Of a stretch of DNA of 11,974 nucleotides, positions 1 to 8,200 are shown piece after piece. How positions within the stretch are numbered: the stretch's first letter is position 1; every line of letters starts with the position of its first letter. Location of the stretch: positions 1-11,974 of the forward strand of contig JAXHVA010000117.1 of the NCBI GenBank assembly GCA_034189035.1, given 5' to 3'. The position numbers and the translations under genes are program-made. Source of the stretch: JAUXFK01 sp034189035 (GTDB taxonomy: Bacteria; Desulfobacterota; UBA8473). Below the pieces are notes generated by a model. The model was not told the DNA's origin. It saw only the letters and a program-made list of their open reading frames with translations, and ran no database searches.

Positions 1-22
1 ATTGTTCGGTTCACGGTGTCCG

Positions 23-73
23 GTCAAGTACCTTGTTCTGGCGCGCGGAGCGCGACGGAACAAGGTACTTGAC
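23..73. repeat. Perfect 16-bp inverted repeat with nested GC stem
   Basis: Arms 23-38 (gtcaagtaccttgttc) and 58-73 (gaacaaggtacttgac) are exact reverse complements. The intervening bases hold a second 5-bp stem (42-46 cgcgc, 50-54 gcgcg) around a 3-base loop. The whole element could fold as one long interrupted hairpin or cruciform. No T-run follows on either strand, so a simple intrinsic terminator is not supported. It lies just outside the integron cassette, on the side away from the integrase. Its role is unknown. Confidence 0.8.
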
Positions 74-89
74 GAAGTCAGCACCGCGA

Positions 90-118
90 TTCTCGGCGAC
101 GCGCAGCGTCGCCGAGAA
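90..118. repeat. Perfect 13-bp GC-rich hairpin at the cassette edge
   Basis: Arms 90-102 (ttctcggcgacgc) and 106-118 (gcgtcgccgagaa) pair exactly around the 3-base loop gca. The right arm ends exactly at the predicted integron recombination point (between 118 and 119), so the DNA beyond the cassette begins directly with this hairpin. No T-run follows. It could be the start of another ORF-less cassette, an array-end structure or a transcription-stopping element. The sequence does not decide between these. Confidence 0.8.
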
Positions 119-202
119 CGTTAAGCTCACCAGCCGGCCACAGAATTTTCCGCGATTAGCGCCGCCGCGCCTCTTCCGGTCTGGTGCAGCGTCTGGTTAA
201 GT
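113..202 (-). other. attC: attC recombination site of the integron cassette
   Basis: Read on the minus strand, the site has all the parts of an attC. The R'' box is ACTTAAC (202-196), followed by a 5-base unpaired spacer CAGAC. The L'' arm is GCT-G-CACCAG-A-CCGG (190-176), where the G and A would be extrahelical bases. The L' arm is CCGGCTGGTGAGC (137-125), followed by a 5-base spacer TTAAC and then the crossover G at 119. The strand-exchange point is G/TT between 119 and 118. The integrated R' box (GTTCTCG) is a poor GTTRRRY match. In the excised circle the G would join TTAAGT from the cassette start and give GTTAAGT, an exact complement of R''. The cassette gene's TAA stop (197-199) lies inside R'', as is common in compact cassettes. 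Confidence 0.85.
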
Positions 203-1772
203 GTAGTTTTGCATATATTCCAAAACAATTTCATTCTTTCTCCATGGGTCTATGGATAATTCTTTTAAAGCTGGAAGAGGCGCATAAAACCCAACCAAAT
301 GTACAAGGTCGCCCTCTTTCACTGGAAAGAATAATTGTTCATTTTTTTTGAGAATAATATCTGAGTATATTGTAATTTTATTTACGGAAACTGTGATGAG
401 ACGCGACAGCTCATGTTCAAGTTCGGCAACTATACAACCACAGACTCCCTCCAGTATTTGAATTTTAGCTGCTTGGACTTCCTTTGGGGCTTTTGCAAAA
501 AGCTCCCCCCAATATTTTTTGCCGTTCAATGTCTCCAAGAAAAAATGGGGGCAGGAATCATACTCCCGCGATTAATTATATAAAGGTTTGATAAGTCAAA
601 TTCATGAATTTGATGGTTAATTTCTTGGTTAGACGAATTATGAAGTTGAATGGCTTTAGGCCAGAGGCTAGGACCAATAATTGCTGTATTATTGATACTA
701 TTTGATCCGTCTCCATGGCCAATAGTCTGGACTTCACCTGTAGAGATATCCGTCATTTCATCTCAAAATGATTCTGGAGTCTCACCGTCTATAGGCCCTA
801 ATAGAGTTGAAACTGGAATAACAACTGTTGCTTTAGGAGGAATGGGTGAACGGGGAAGGTTGATCTCTTTATTGCTTGAGTCAATTTTCTTTAAGAAAGA
901 GCGAAAATTTACACCTGTGTTCCCTTCATACTCACAAATTAGGGACTTGAATGAAACATGGGTCTTTGAGATATTGCTAATAGCAAGATATGCTGTCCAA
1001 AGAGGACGCAGTCGATATATTTCTTGAAAACCAGCGTCTCCACAAGCCTCATCATAAGCAAAAACCGATGAAATTTGTTCAGAAGATATTCCGGCATCAA
1101 GAAGAAGGCTTGAAACAAAATCTTTACTCTCTACATTTTGACGTAATTCTTGGTGAGTTGGTAGCCGATGTGCTTCAAAATAGGGGGAACAGATTATTGC
1201 TTGTGCGATCAAGAATACGCACATCTGGATGTTTTTTTGCAAACTCTTCATGAGTTTTAAAATCTTCACCCCATATGTGACTATGTCTATAATCATCAGG
1301 ATACGAGTCTATAATATACTTCTGGAATTTACCGACATCGTTTTGAAATAAAAAAAGGGATTCAACTGGAAAATTATCCAAATTACCTTTACATATTTCT
1401 TTAATGGCTGAAAAGCTTTTGCATACGTAAATAACGTGCATAGATATTGTTTACATCAGCAGATGGGGCAATTTTGTTGGCTTTAACAGCAAAATGCCAC
1501 ATGTCCCTTGCGTGCCTCAATTCATCCGAGGAGAATTTAGTCCCCCTTGGGTGCTTGTCGTTGTAATGAACAGCATCAGCGTGACAGTCGAAACAAAGGG
1601 CAATGGTTTTCTCTGCATCATCTTTTCCCCCTTTGGCAACAGGCAGAATATGATAAACTTCTACCTTTACTCCCTTGTAACGATGACAGACACTACAATG
1701 TCGTGCTGCAGAGGTTAGAGTGACAATTTTTATTTTTTTACTAAAAGCCATGATAATTCTCTATACACTTAA
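119..1772 (-). mobile_element. Integron gene cassette carrying an HNH gene
   Basis: The cassette runs on the minus strand from the TT of GTTAAGT (1773-1767) to the G at 119, about 1.65 kb. It holds one gene (197-1751) and an attC at its 3' end. Both ends fit the G/TT recombination point, and the two ends would regenerate a perfect core site on circularisation. It is the only cassette I can define in the window. The adjoining integrase is transcribed divergently, which is the normal integron arrangement. The gene inside is interrupted, so if the sequence is accurate the cassette is a relic. Confidence 0.75.
197..1751 (-). pseudogene. HNH endonuclease family gene, interrupted (about 518 codons if repaired)
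   Basis: The N-terminus (1401-1751) is an HNH/McrA-like zinc-type nuclease domain. It has CxxC at residues 19/22, VEVYHILP at 30-37, and CFDCHAD at 53-59 with the second CxxC pair. Most relatives have two histidines in the core; here the first is Tyr33 (TAT, one base from CAT) and His34 remains. The coding sequence then passes through four minus-strand pieces: 1175-1441, 763-1296, 526-756 and 197-538. The joins are a +1 shift near a T4/A4 run at about 1410, a +1 shift in a C5 run near 1185, an in-frame TGA at 763-765, and a -1 shift in a T6 run near 545. The C-terminal part has no named domain that I recognise. Phrases such as FDLSNLYIINRG and IVAELEHELS recall the tail of other HNH proteins, from memory only. 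The start is ATG at 1751, right after the cassette boundary, with a weak Shine-Dalgarno. Homopolymer-associated breaks leave open that some are sequencing errors. Confidence 0.8.
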
Positions 1773-1858
1773 CATCTAGAATAGATGGAAAATTATCCAT
1801 ATATTGCCTTTGATATCATGGAAAAAATTCTATCTATTGTTAGATTAATATGTAAAAT
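1767..1858 (-). other. attI: attI-like region between integrase and cassette
   Basis: On the minus strand GTTAAGT (1773-1767) matches the GTTRRRY core and lies 15 bases before the HNH start codon. It faces the divergent integrase, which is where attI sits in integrons. The 5' side (1774-1858) is AT-rich and contains iterated ATGGAAAA words at 1785 and 1818, with a third at 1859. The last two extend to a 16-base near-repeat (atggaaaaaattctat and atggaaaaaatcctat, one mismatch). Known attI sites carry integrase-binding direct repeats. Whether these repeats serve that role is inference. The integrase promoter and the cassette promoter should also lie here, but I see no strong -35/-10 pair. Confidence 0.55.
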
Positions 1859-2482
1859 ATGGAAAAAATCCTATTGATTTATCCACATATTATACTCCGG
1901 CTCATGGATCAGGTTCGACAGGTCCTGCGGTATCACAATTACGCCTATCGCACAGAACAAACTTATTGTGATTGGATCATGCGCTATATCCGGTACCATG
2001 GGGGTAAGACCCATCCCTGTAATATGGGAAAGAATGAGATTGAAGCCTTCCTGTCCCATTTGGCAATTCAACAAAAAGTCGTAGCCTCCACTCAGCGTCA
2101 GGCATTCAATGCAATTGTTTTCCTTTATAAAAGAGTGCTGATATTCCTGTTGACGAAAAGCTTGATCCTGTCCGTGCCAAAAGGAACCCGCGTCCTCCGG
2201 TCGTCATGTCGCAAGATGAGTTTGCCAGTGTCCTGTCTCATATGCAGGGCCTCCATCTCCTCATGGCAAAACTTCTTTATGGCAGCGGCCTGCGGTTAAT
2301 GGAATGTATCCGATTGCGCGTCCGCGATCTTGATTTTGAACGCAAGCTTATCTATGCAGCAAGCTGCTAACGGCGGTAAGGACCGTACCACTCTCTTCTC
2401 GGAATCCCTTTATTCCCTCATGAAAAGTCAGGTTGAAGCGGTTTATAAGGTTCACCAGGTGGACTGGCAGATATTTAAATAA
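1859..2482 (+). pseudogene. intI: Integron integrase (IntI, tyrosine recombinase), frameshifted and truncated
   Basis: The N-terminal SAM-like core-binding domain is clear: MDQVRQVLRYHNY, YRTEQTYCDWI and EIEAFLSHLA align with IntI proteins. The frame breaks near 2137 and resumes one base back (ADIPVDEKLDPVRAKRNPRP). It then runs through the catalytic-domain start LLYGSGLRLMEC, with the box I arginine in GLRL. A stop at 2368-2370 is bypassed by a second shift into AANGGKDRTTLFSESL. The reading then ends at a TAA (2480-2482) after VDWQIFK. The IntI-specific patch, the HxxR box and the tyrosine are missing, so the product cannot be active as read. The true start may be ATG 1859 or 1904. The truncation point is 17 bases before a RAYT-like fragment, which suggests that a rearrangement removed the 3' half. 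Confidence 0.88.
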
Positions 2483-2498
2483 CTCAAATTCCCTGATG

Positions 2499-2653
2499 CT
2501 ATCCATGTTTTCTTGCCATTTTTCCCCCACTTTTGACTGATTAATTCACAGTGGCTGGCGTTATGTCAAATCTCCTCGCCATATCTATTAATAGATATTC
2601 CCAATTCAACCATAGCCAATGGCAGAATAAAACCCCTGGCCCTGATAATCGCT
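2499..2653 (-). pseudogene. RAYT-like transposase C-terminal fragment, copy A (decayed)
   Basis: Minus-strand reading gives MVELGIS, then after a frame break MARRFDITPATVN, a TAA in place of a serine or tyrosine codon, SVKSGGKMARKHG and a TAG stop at 2499-2501. This matches the helix-turn-helix-like tail seen at the C-terminus of many REP-associated tyrosine transposases. It is the same segment as the better copy at 10923-11117. The DNA match is strongest over 2535-2653 against 10962-11077. No catalytic HUH/tyrosine part is present nearby. It is a dead fragment. Confidence 0.6.
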
Positions 2654-3149
2654 TACTCCGAGAATATCCTCCATGTCAAGTTAAATAAGAGAGCAGTTCG
2701 ATATGCTGGAGCATATAGGGGACGAGGGTAAATGCAAGTATGACCTCTTATACCAAATATTCTACTATTTTTCTATAGTTACTTCTCAAATACCATTATG
2801 TAATAGACGTCCCATTTATATTCTTATTCGAGCAATTTTCGGGCCAATTTTCAAAAAGTGATAATTGGAGTTTCCAACATATTGAATGTAATCCAATACA
2901 CATCTGTGCTATTTTTTTCCTATTAATCATAGAGATGAAGAGGATAAGTAAAAAGAAAAGTCAGTAGAGAATAAAAGAAAGGGAGAGGATAGGATGTCTC
3001 TCCATCATCCCCTGTCAAATCCCAACATTATACCTTAAATCGACACTATGAAATCAATAATAAACAACTAAAATACTCGATTCAATAAGTAAATAGAAGA
3101 AAGCGTTCGAAAATAATGGTTGAAAATCCATAATTATTGTTATATTTTT
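2654..3149. other. Gene-free AT-rich stretch
   Basis: I find no coding sequence that resembles a known protein here. It contains small hairpins such as atatgc/gcatat (2701-2706, 2711-2716) and ccaatt/aattgg near 2843-2867, neither followed by a convincing T-run. A purine-rich run occupies about 2935-2995. It could be an eroded cassette region or an eroded attI belonging to the second integrase relic, but I see no RYYYAAC...GTTRRRY pair with the right fold. Confidence 0.5.
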
Positions 3150-3910
3150 ATGGAATTTAAACGGTTATTGAGAACAAGGCACAGGATGCCGGATAAAAAG
3201 ATACCCTATTACCAACACTGGGTAACTATATACGTTGAATATTACGAGGAGAACCGTGTTAATGGGTTTGAAGAAACTGCATTGCATTCTTTAATGCGTT
3301 ATCTGGGGAAAGACCATGAAGAGTGGCAAGTAAAAAAGGCACAGGATGCGGTGGGTTGAGACTTCAGAAATGCATCTTATTTCGGGTGGAGAATATTGAT
3401 TTTGAGAGGAGTTATCTGTCCATACGAGTTGCTAAGGCGGTCAAAGATAGACAGACTCTCCTTCCTGAGAACTTGAAAGAAGATATCAGAGCCCACCTTG
3501 AGGATGCTTACGACCTGTGTGAAGAAGACAGACAAAAAGGTTGAGGAGGTGTATGGCTGCCTGAATCAATTGAGAGGAAATATGCTAATGCAGAAAGAGA
3601 ATGGAGCTGGTTCTGGGCTTTTCCTTCCAAATCCCTATCCATTGATCCAATAAGTCAGAAGATCAGACGTCACCATATCCATCCATTTTACAAAGGGCGT
3701 TTCAAAAAGCTGTTATATGAGCGGGCATACAAAAAAATGCTATTGTATATTCATAACGACACAGTTTTAAAACCCACTTGTTGGAGGATGGATATGATAT
3801 CCAGACAGTACAGGATTTTAGGGCATTCCAATGTGTACACAACGATGATTTACGCCCATGTTACAAAGAGAAATAAGCTTTGTGTGAGAAGCCCCATGGG
3901 CTCTATGTAA
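3150..3910 (+). pseudogene. Second integron integrase relic with internal deletion
   Basis: This is a tyrosine recombinase of the IntI type, broken in several places. The N-terminal core-binding part reads MEFKRLLR, MPDKKIPYYQHWV and EEWQVKKAQDAV. It is then joined, with loss of roughly 80-100 codons, to the catalytic domain GGLRLQKC (box I arginine), VKDRQTLLPENL and EEDRQKG. After a frameshift near 3545 the reading continues WLPESIERKYANAEREWSW, AFPSKSLSIDP and IRRHHIHP, which is the patch that separates IntI from XerC/D. Further breaks lead to H-S-stop-RHSFKTHLLEDGYDI (HxxR box with a TAA inside), then GHSNVYTTMIYAHV with the tyrosine nucleophile, and a TAA at 3908-3910. All main catalytic landmarks can be seen, but no frame joins them. 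It is distinct from the first integrase, since both carry an N-terminus and a GLRL box. Confidence 0.85.
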
Positions 3911-4192
3911 GACCATTGAAGCGACTCTTTTTAAAAGCCAAATAGGTACTCTTTTTTTACTTTCGAACAGTCTTTCATCATCTCTTTTGTCTAGATAGTT
4001 CCTGTCGAGAGACGAGCAAAGTAAATAGGCGCTCTTTAGACCGATCATCATCAAGACAGAAGATTTATTCAGCAGGTTACACAAGCTAGGAAGAGAGCCT
4101 GTTTCTATTGAGAAAGTTAAGTTTCACAATCAGTAGCCGATAACACAAGTTTTTGTAAGCTCAATCAATATCAAAAGGAAGAAATTCAAACA
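3911..4192. other. Intergenic region upstream of the efflux operon
   Basis: This region should hold the efflux operon promoter. I see no strong -35/-10 pair and no regulator gene. A 36-codon open frame ends at the TAG near 4135 but does not resemble anything I can name. The Shine-Dalgarno AAGGAAG lies just before the ATG at 4193. Two copies of a tactcttttt-like word occur near 3925 and 3950. Confidence 0.4.
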
Positions 4193-5269
4193 ATGAAAAG
4201 AGAACTAATTGTTGCGGTACTTTGTGTAGGAATACCCCTGTTGACGGCCTGCAAACCTACTGAAAAAAATGAGGTTGTAAACAAGGGGCCTATTCCGGTT
4301 CGGGTTGAAAGGATCGAGACCCGTGATCTCTCTGTAATTGTTGAGTCTGTGGGACGACTGAGGCCAAACCGTGAAGTGAACCTGTCTGCTGAAGTGCCCG
4401 GGATAGTAAATGGATACGAAGCAGACGTCGGAGATAGAGTAGTGAAAAATCAGATTCTTGTGAACCTGAAACGTACGGATTATCTGTTGACCCTAAAGGA
4501 AGCGAAGGCAAATCTTTCTGCTGCTAGGGCACGTCTTGATGCGGCTGAGAAGACGTTTCGCAGGGCCATGAATCTTTTGTCACTCGAAGTAATCGCAGCG
4601 GAATCATATGACAGATCCGAAGCCGAATACAAGTTGGCCAAGGCAGTGGTGTCTCAGATGGAAGCAGTGGTCAGTATATCAGAAAGGCGTCTCAGTAAGA
4701 CCGAGATCAAATCACCATTTGAAGGTCTTGTTACTCTTCGCATGGTGGAACTCGGTCAGAATGTTGGTCCTGGAGAGCCTGTGATAAGCATTGCGGACAT
4801 GAAGACCATGAAGGTGCGAATCCACTTGAATGAACGCGATTATATACATCTGGATCGAGATGATCCTGTTTTAGTAAAGGTGGAGGCATTTCCTGAAATA
4901 GCCTTTAACGGTCATGTTGATAGAGTCGGTGTAAAGGCTGACTCGCGAACAAACACCTTCGATGTTGACATACGAGTGGAGAATCCGGATATGAACCTTA
5001 AAGCTGGACTTACAGCGCGTGTATTTCTTACCATAGAGGTTATCAAGAGCGCAGTGATGATTCCCCAAAGCAGTATTCTATACAGAGAGACCAAAAAAGA
5101 AGTATTCGTAATACTCGACGACAGAACAGCCATACCAAGGGAAGTCAAACTTGGACAGACCAAAGGATCTTCTGTGAGGATACTCGAAGGGCTTTCTGTC
5201 GGTGATAACCTGGTTGTGAGCGGATGCCAGTATCTGGAACCCGGAGACAAGGTGATCCTTTCAAAATAG
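4193..5269 (+). CDS. RND efflux periplasmic adaptor lipoprotein (membrane fusion protein)
   Basis: The protein would link an inner-membrane RND pump to an outer-membrane channel. It has 358 residues, a normal length. The signal peptide ends in a lipobox LLTAC with Cys20, so it is likely lipid-anchored and periplasmic. Order of parts: first half of the biotinyl-lipoyl domain with VPGIVNGYEADVGDRV at about 65-85; an alpha-helical hairpin at about 95-165 rich in Ala, Arg and Glu; the second lipoyl half with IKSPFEGLVTLRMVELGQNV; a beta-barrel domain at about 205-285; and a membrane-proximal domain to the end, including VMIPQSSILYR and GDNLVVSGCQYLEPGDKV. The ATG at 4193 has a good AAGGAAG ribosome site about 10 bases upstream. 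The pump gene follows after 16 bases, so the two form an operon. The substrate cannot be read from the sequence. Confidence 0.93.
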   Translation: MKRELIVAVLCVGIPLLTACKPTEKNEVVNKGPIPVRVERIETRDLSVIVESVGRLRPNREVNLSAEVPGIVNGYEADVGDRVVKNQILVNLKRTDYLLTLKEAKANLSAARARLDAAEKTFRRAMNLLSLEVIAAESYDRSEAEYKLAKAVVSQMEAVVSISERRLSKTEIKSPFEGLVTLRMVELGQNVGPGEPVISIADMKTMKVRIHLNERDYIHLDRDDPVLVKVEAFPEIAFNGHVDRVGVKADSRTNTFDVDIRVENPDMNLKAGLTARVFLTIEVIKSAVMIPQSSILYRETKKEVFVILDDRTAIPREVKLGQTKGSSVRILEGLSVGDNLVVSGCQYLEPGDKVILSK

Positions 5270-5285
5270 AAAGAGGAAACAAGAG

Positions 5286-8200
5286 ATGGATTTCTTTCGC
5301 TTTATCATAAGACGTAGCCCGATCTTTATGCTCCTTGTAATCATATTGCCTATAATAGTAGGGATGTACGCCTATTCCACTCTTCCCAAGGAGGGTGAGC
5401 CTGAAATATCGGCTCCTGTTGCAATTGTTGTAACTCTTTATGCAGGCGCATCACCCGCTGAAATAGAAAACCTCGTGACAACCCCCCTCGAAGATGCCTT
5501 TGAAGACTTAAAAGATGTTGATGAAATACGTTCAACGTCTGCAGAGGGTGTATCGGTCGTTGTGATCTACTTTAAAGCCGAAGCCGATCTGGAACGTTCT
5601 CTCCAGAAGGTCAGAGAAAAGGTGACTGAGGCAAGAAAAGACCTTCCTGATGATGCAGAAGACCCCGAAGTGAATGAGGTGACTTTTTCGGATATCCCCA
5701 TAATGATCGCATCGGTAATGGGCGATATTGATCCAGTAAAGCTCAGAAGGCTCGCGGAAGATGTTGCTGAGAGGATCGAACTCATGTCAGAGGTGCTGGC
5801 TACAGATGTTGCAGGAGGCCTTATCCGAGAGATCCAAATATACCTTGATCCTGAAAGACTGAGTCAGTATGGTCTTACCATACTCGACGTCTTTAATGCT
5901 GTAAAGCGGTCAGATGTAAATATCCCAGGCGGACAGATCAATGTGGAAGGCCGCAGACTCCTTTTACGAACACTGACCGAAGTAAAGAATCTGAGAGATT
6001 ATCTCAAGGTTCCACTGATCAGGCAGGGGGATCGTGTCGTATTTCTGGACGATGTTGGAACAGTAAAAGACGGCCATTCAGAAGATATTACCTTTTCTCG
6101 TGTAAATGGTGTTGCATCAGTATCCATTGCTGTAAAGAAAAGGACAGGGGCTAATATACTGGAGACCTCCGCCAAGGTACGTGAGAGACTGAAGGAGATG
6201 GAGAAATTTTTTCCTGCAGGCGTTCACACGTCCATAACAGCAGACAGGGCTAAATACATCAAGCAGAGTTTCGACCAGATGAACAATTCTGCCGTGTTCG
6301 GTCTTATTATCGTTATCCTTGTGCTCTACTTTGCCATGGGTTTGAGGAACTCTGTAATAACAGCCCTTTCAATACCCCTCTCTCTCCTTTTGACATTTGT
6401 CTTCCTGAAGGTCTTTGGCATGTCCAACAATGATATGGTCCGATTTTCCCTGGTCTTGTGTATAGGCCTTCTGGTCGACAATGCTATTATTGTGGTTGAA
6501 AATGTCTATCACCACTATCAATTGGGTAAGGATAGACTCTCAGCTGTAATAGAAGGATCTGCCGAAATCGCAATGCCTGTCATCTCAGCCACGTTGACGA
6601 CCATGGCTGCATTTCTGCCTATGCTGCTCATGACCGGCGTTACAGGTCAATACATGGGATTGCTCCCAAAGACAGTTACCATAGCCCTTTCAGCATCACT
6701 GGTTATAGCCCTTGTTGCAATTCCCCTTGTCTTGAGTATGATTATGAAACAGACAAGGAAGGAGGGAAGGGTCGTGAGACCGGAAGAGGATCTCAAGCGA
6801 CCCAAAGAGATATATGTACGAGGTGTCTCCTGGGCCCTGAACCACCGTATTGCTGTGATTTGCCTGATAATCATGAGTCTTCTCTTCGTTTTTGGACTTC
6901 TCAGGTATCGGTTTGTAAAGGTCGACATGTTTCCCGATGCGGATTTTGACTATATTTATATTGTTATAGAGACACCTCGAGGAACAGAAATCGGAATAAC
7001 GGATTCTATAGCGAGAGAAGTAGAAGATATCATAAGGAAAAATGTTCCGGAAGTCGTTCAGGTGGTTTCCACAGTGGGCCAAAGGGGGCAAAGTGCCTAT
7101 GAGTTTTCTTTCGGTTCAGGAACGGAAAGCAATTTTGCTGAGATAACAGTGGAGTTGAAAGACGGAAAAGAGTATGCACGCAGCTCTCACAAGGAGATAC
7201 AAGCCCGCATAAAGCCCTACCTCGATGCAATTCCAGGAGCGGACATCAGATATCGCCCAATCCAATGGGGTCCGCCCATAGCAGCTCCGGTAATGGTAAA
7301 GATCATAGGCCCTGATATAGAAGTCTTGCGGAGTAGTATTGCCCGTGTAAGGGAAGTCATGGAAGGCATAATAGGTATAGTGGACATAATGGATGATTTC
7401 TCTGATGCTCCACCCGAACTTCGTGTAGAAATAGACCGCTTCAGGGCAGCGTCAATGGGGATACCACTGAAATCGCTTGCCATGAGTCTGAGAGGCGCTA
7501 CAGCAGGGCTTGATATCCATGAATTCAGGGATGAACTGGATGTATCGAAGAAGTACGATCTCAAGGTGCGGTACTCTCCGGAATCGCGGACGAGTCCGAG
7601 GATGCTGGACAATGTAAAGGTTCGTTCGGATTCAGGCGAACTGGTTCCCCTATCCACATTTGCCAGATTTAGCCTGGCTAAAGGGTTGAACAGCGTCAGA
7701 CATATTGACGGGCGGCGTGTTGCATGGATATCTGCGAACAACCAGGGGAGATCCGCAGTAGAGCTGACCAGGGAACTCAAGGAAGAGCTTGACAATATGA
7801 GACTTCCTGATGGGTATGAGTTCGATTATTCGGGCGAGTACGAGGAGACAGAAGAGTCATTTGCCAGTCTGAAGCTGGCGTATCTTGTGGCGTTCTTTCT
7901 TATATTAACATTACTTGTGTCGCAGTTTAATTCGGTGGCCCAGCCATTTGCCATATTGACATCGCTTCCCCTTTCTATTGTGGGTGCTATGGTGGGTCTT
8001 TTTGTCACAGGAAACGATTTTACGATAATGAGTTTTATTGGGCTGGTTGGGTTAAGCGGAATTGTCGTCAATGACTCCATTGTACTGGTAGATTGCATTA
8101 ACCGCAAGCGGGAAACCGGACTTGACATCTTCGACGCAGTAGTTATGGCAGGCCAACAGAGGCTTAGACCGATTATGTCAACTACCCTTTCAACCATAGG

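Noticed and set aside
1..202. CRISPR-like or terminator-like interpretation of the paired hairpins and attC
   Set aside because: The hairpins differ in sequence, there are no regularly spaced repeats and there are no T-runs. The 113-202 element is explained by attC architecture.
763..765. In-frame TGA in the HNH gene, and TGA at 10481-10483 in the dehydrogenase remnant, as possible recoding
   Set aside because: Neighbouring breaks include TAA and TAG stops and frameshifts, and the intact genes use ordinary codons and stops. Decay or sequence error explains it better.
3176..3349. 14-base direct repeat aaggcacaggatgc at 3176-3189 and 3336-3349
   Set aside because: Both copies encode normal conserved integrase segments in different frames. 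I see no sign that they mark a mobile element, although microhomology might have helped the nearby deletion.
4025..4137. Short open frame of about 36 codons before the efflux operon
   Set aside because: No recognisable motif, no good start codon and a stop directly upstream. A tail of a lost gene is possible but cannot be shown.
7217..7795. Long minus-strand open frame inside the RND pump gene, and similar long antisense frames in 4912-5250 and 7826-8197
   Set aside because: Serine-rich shadows of the well-supported pump and adaptor genes, with no domain or ribosome site to support them.
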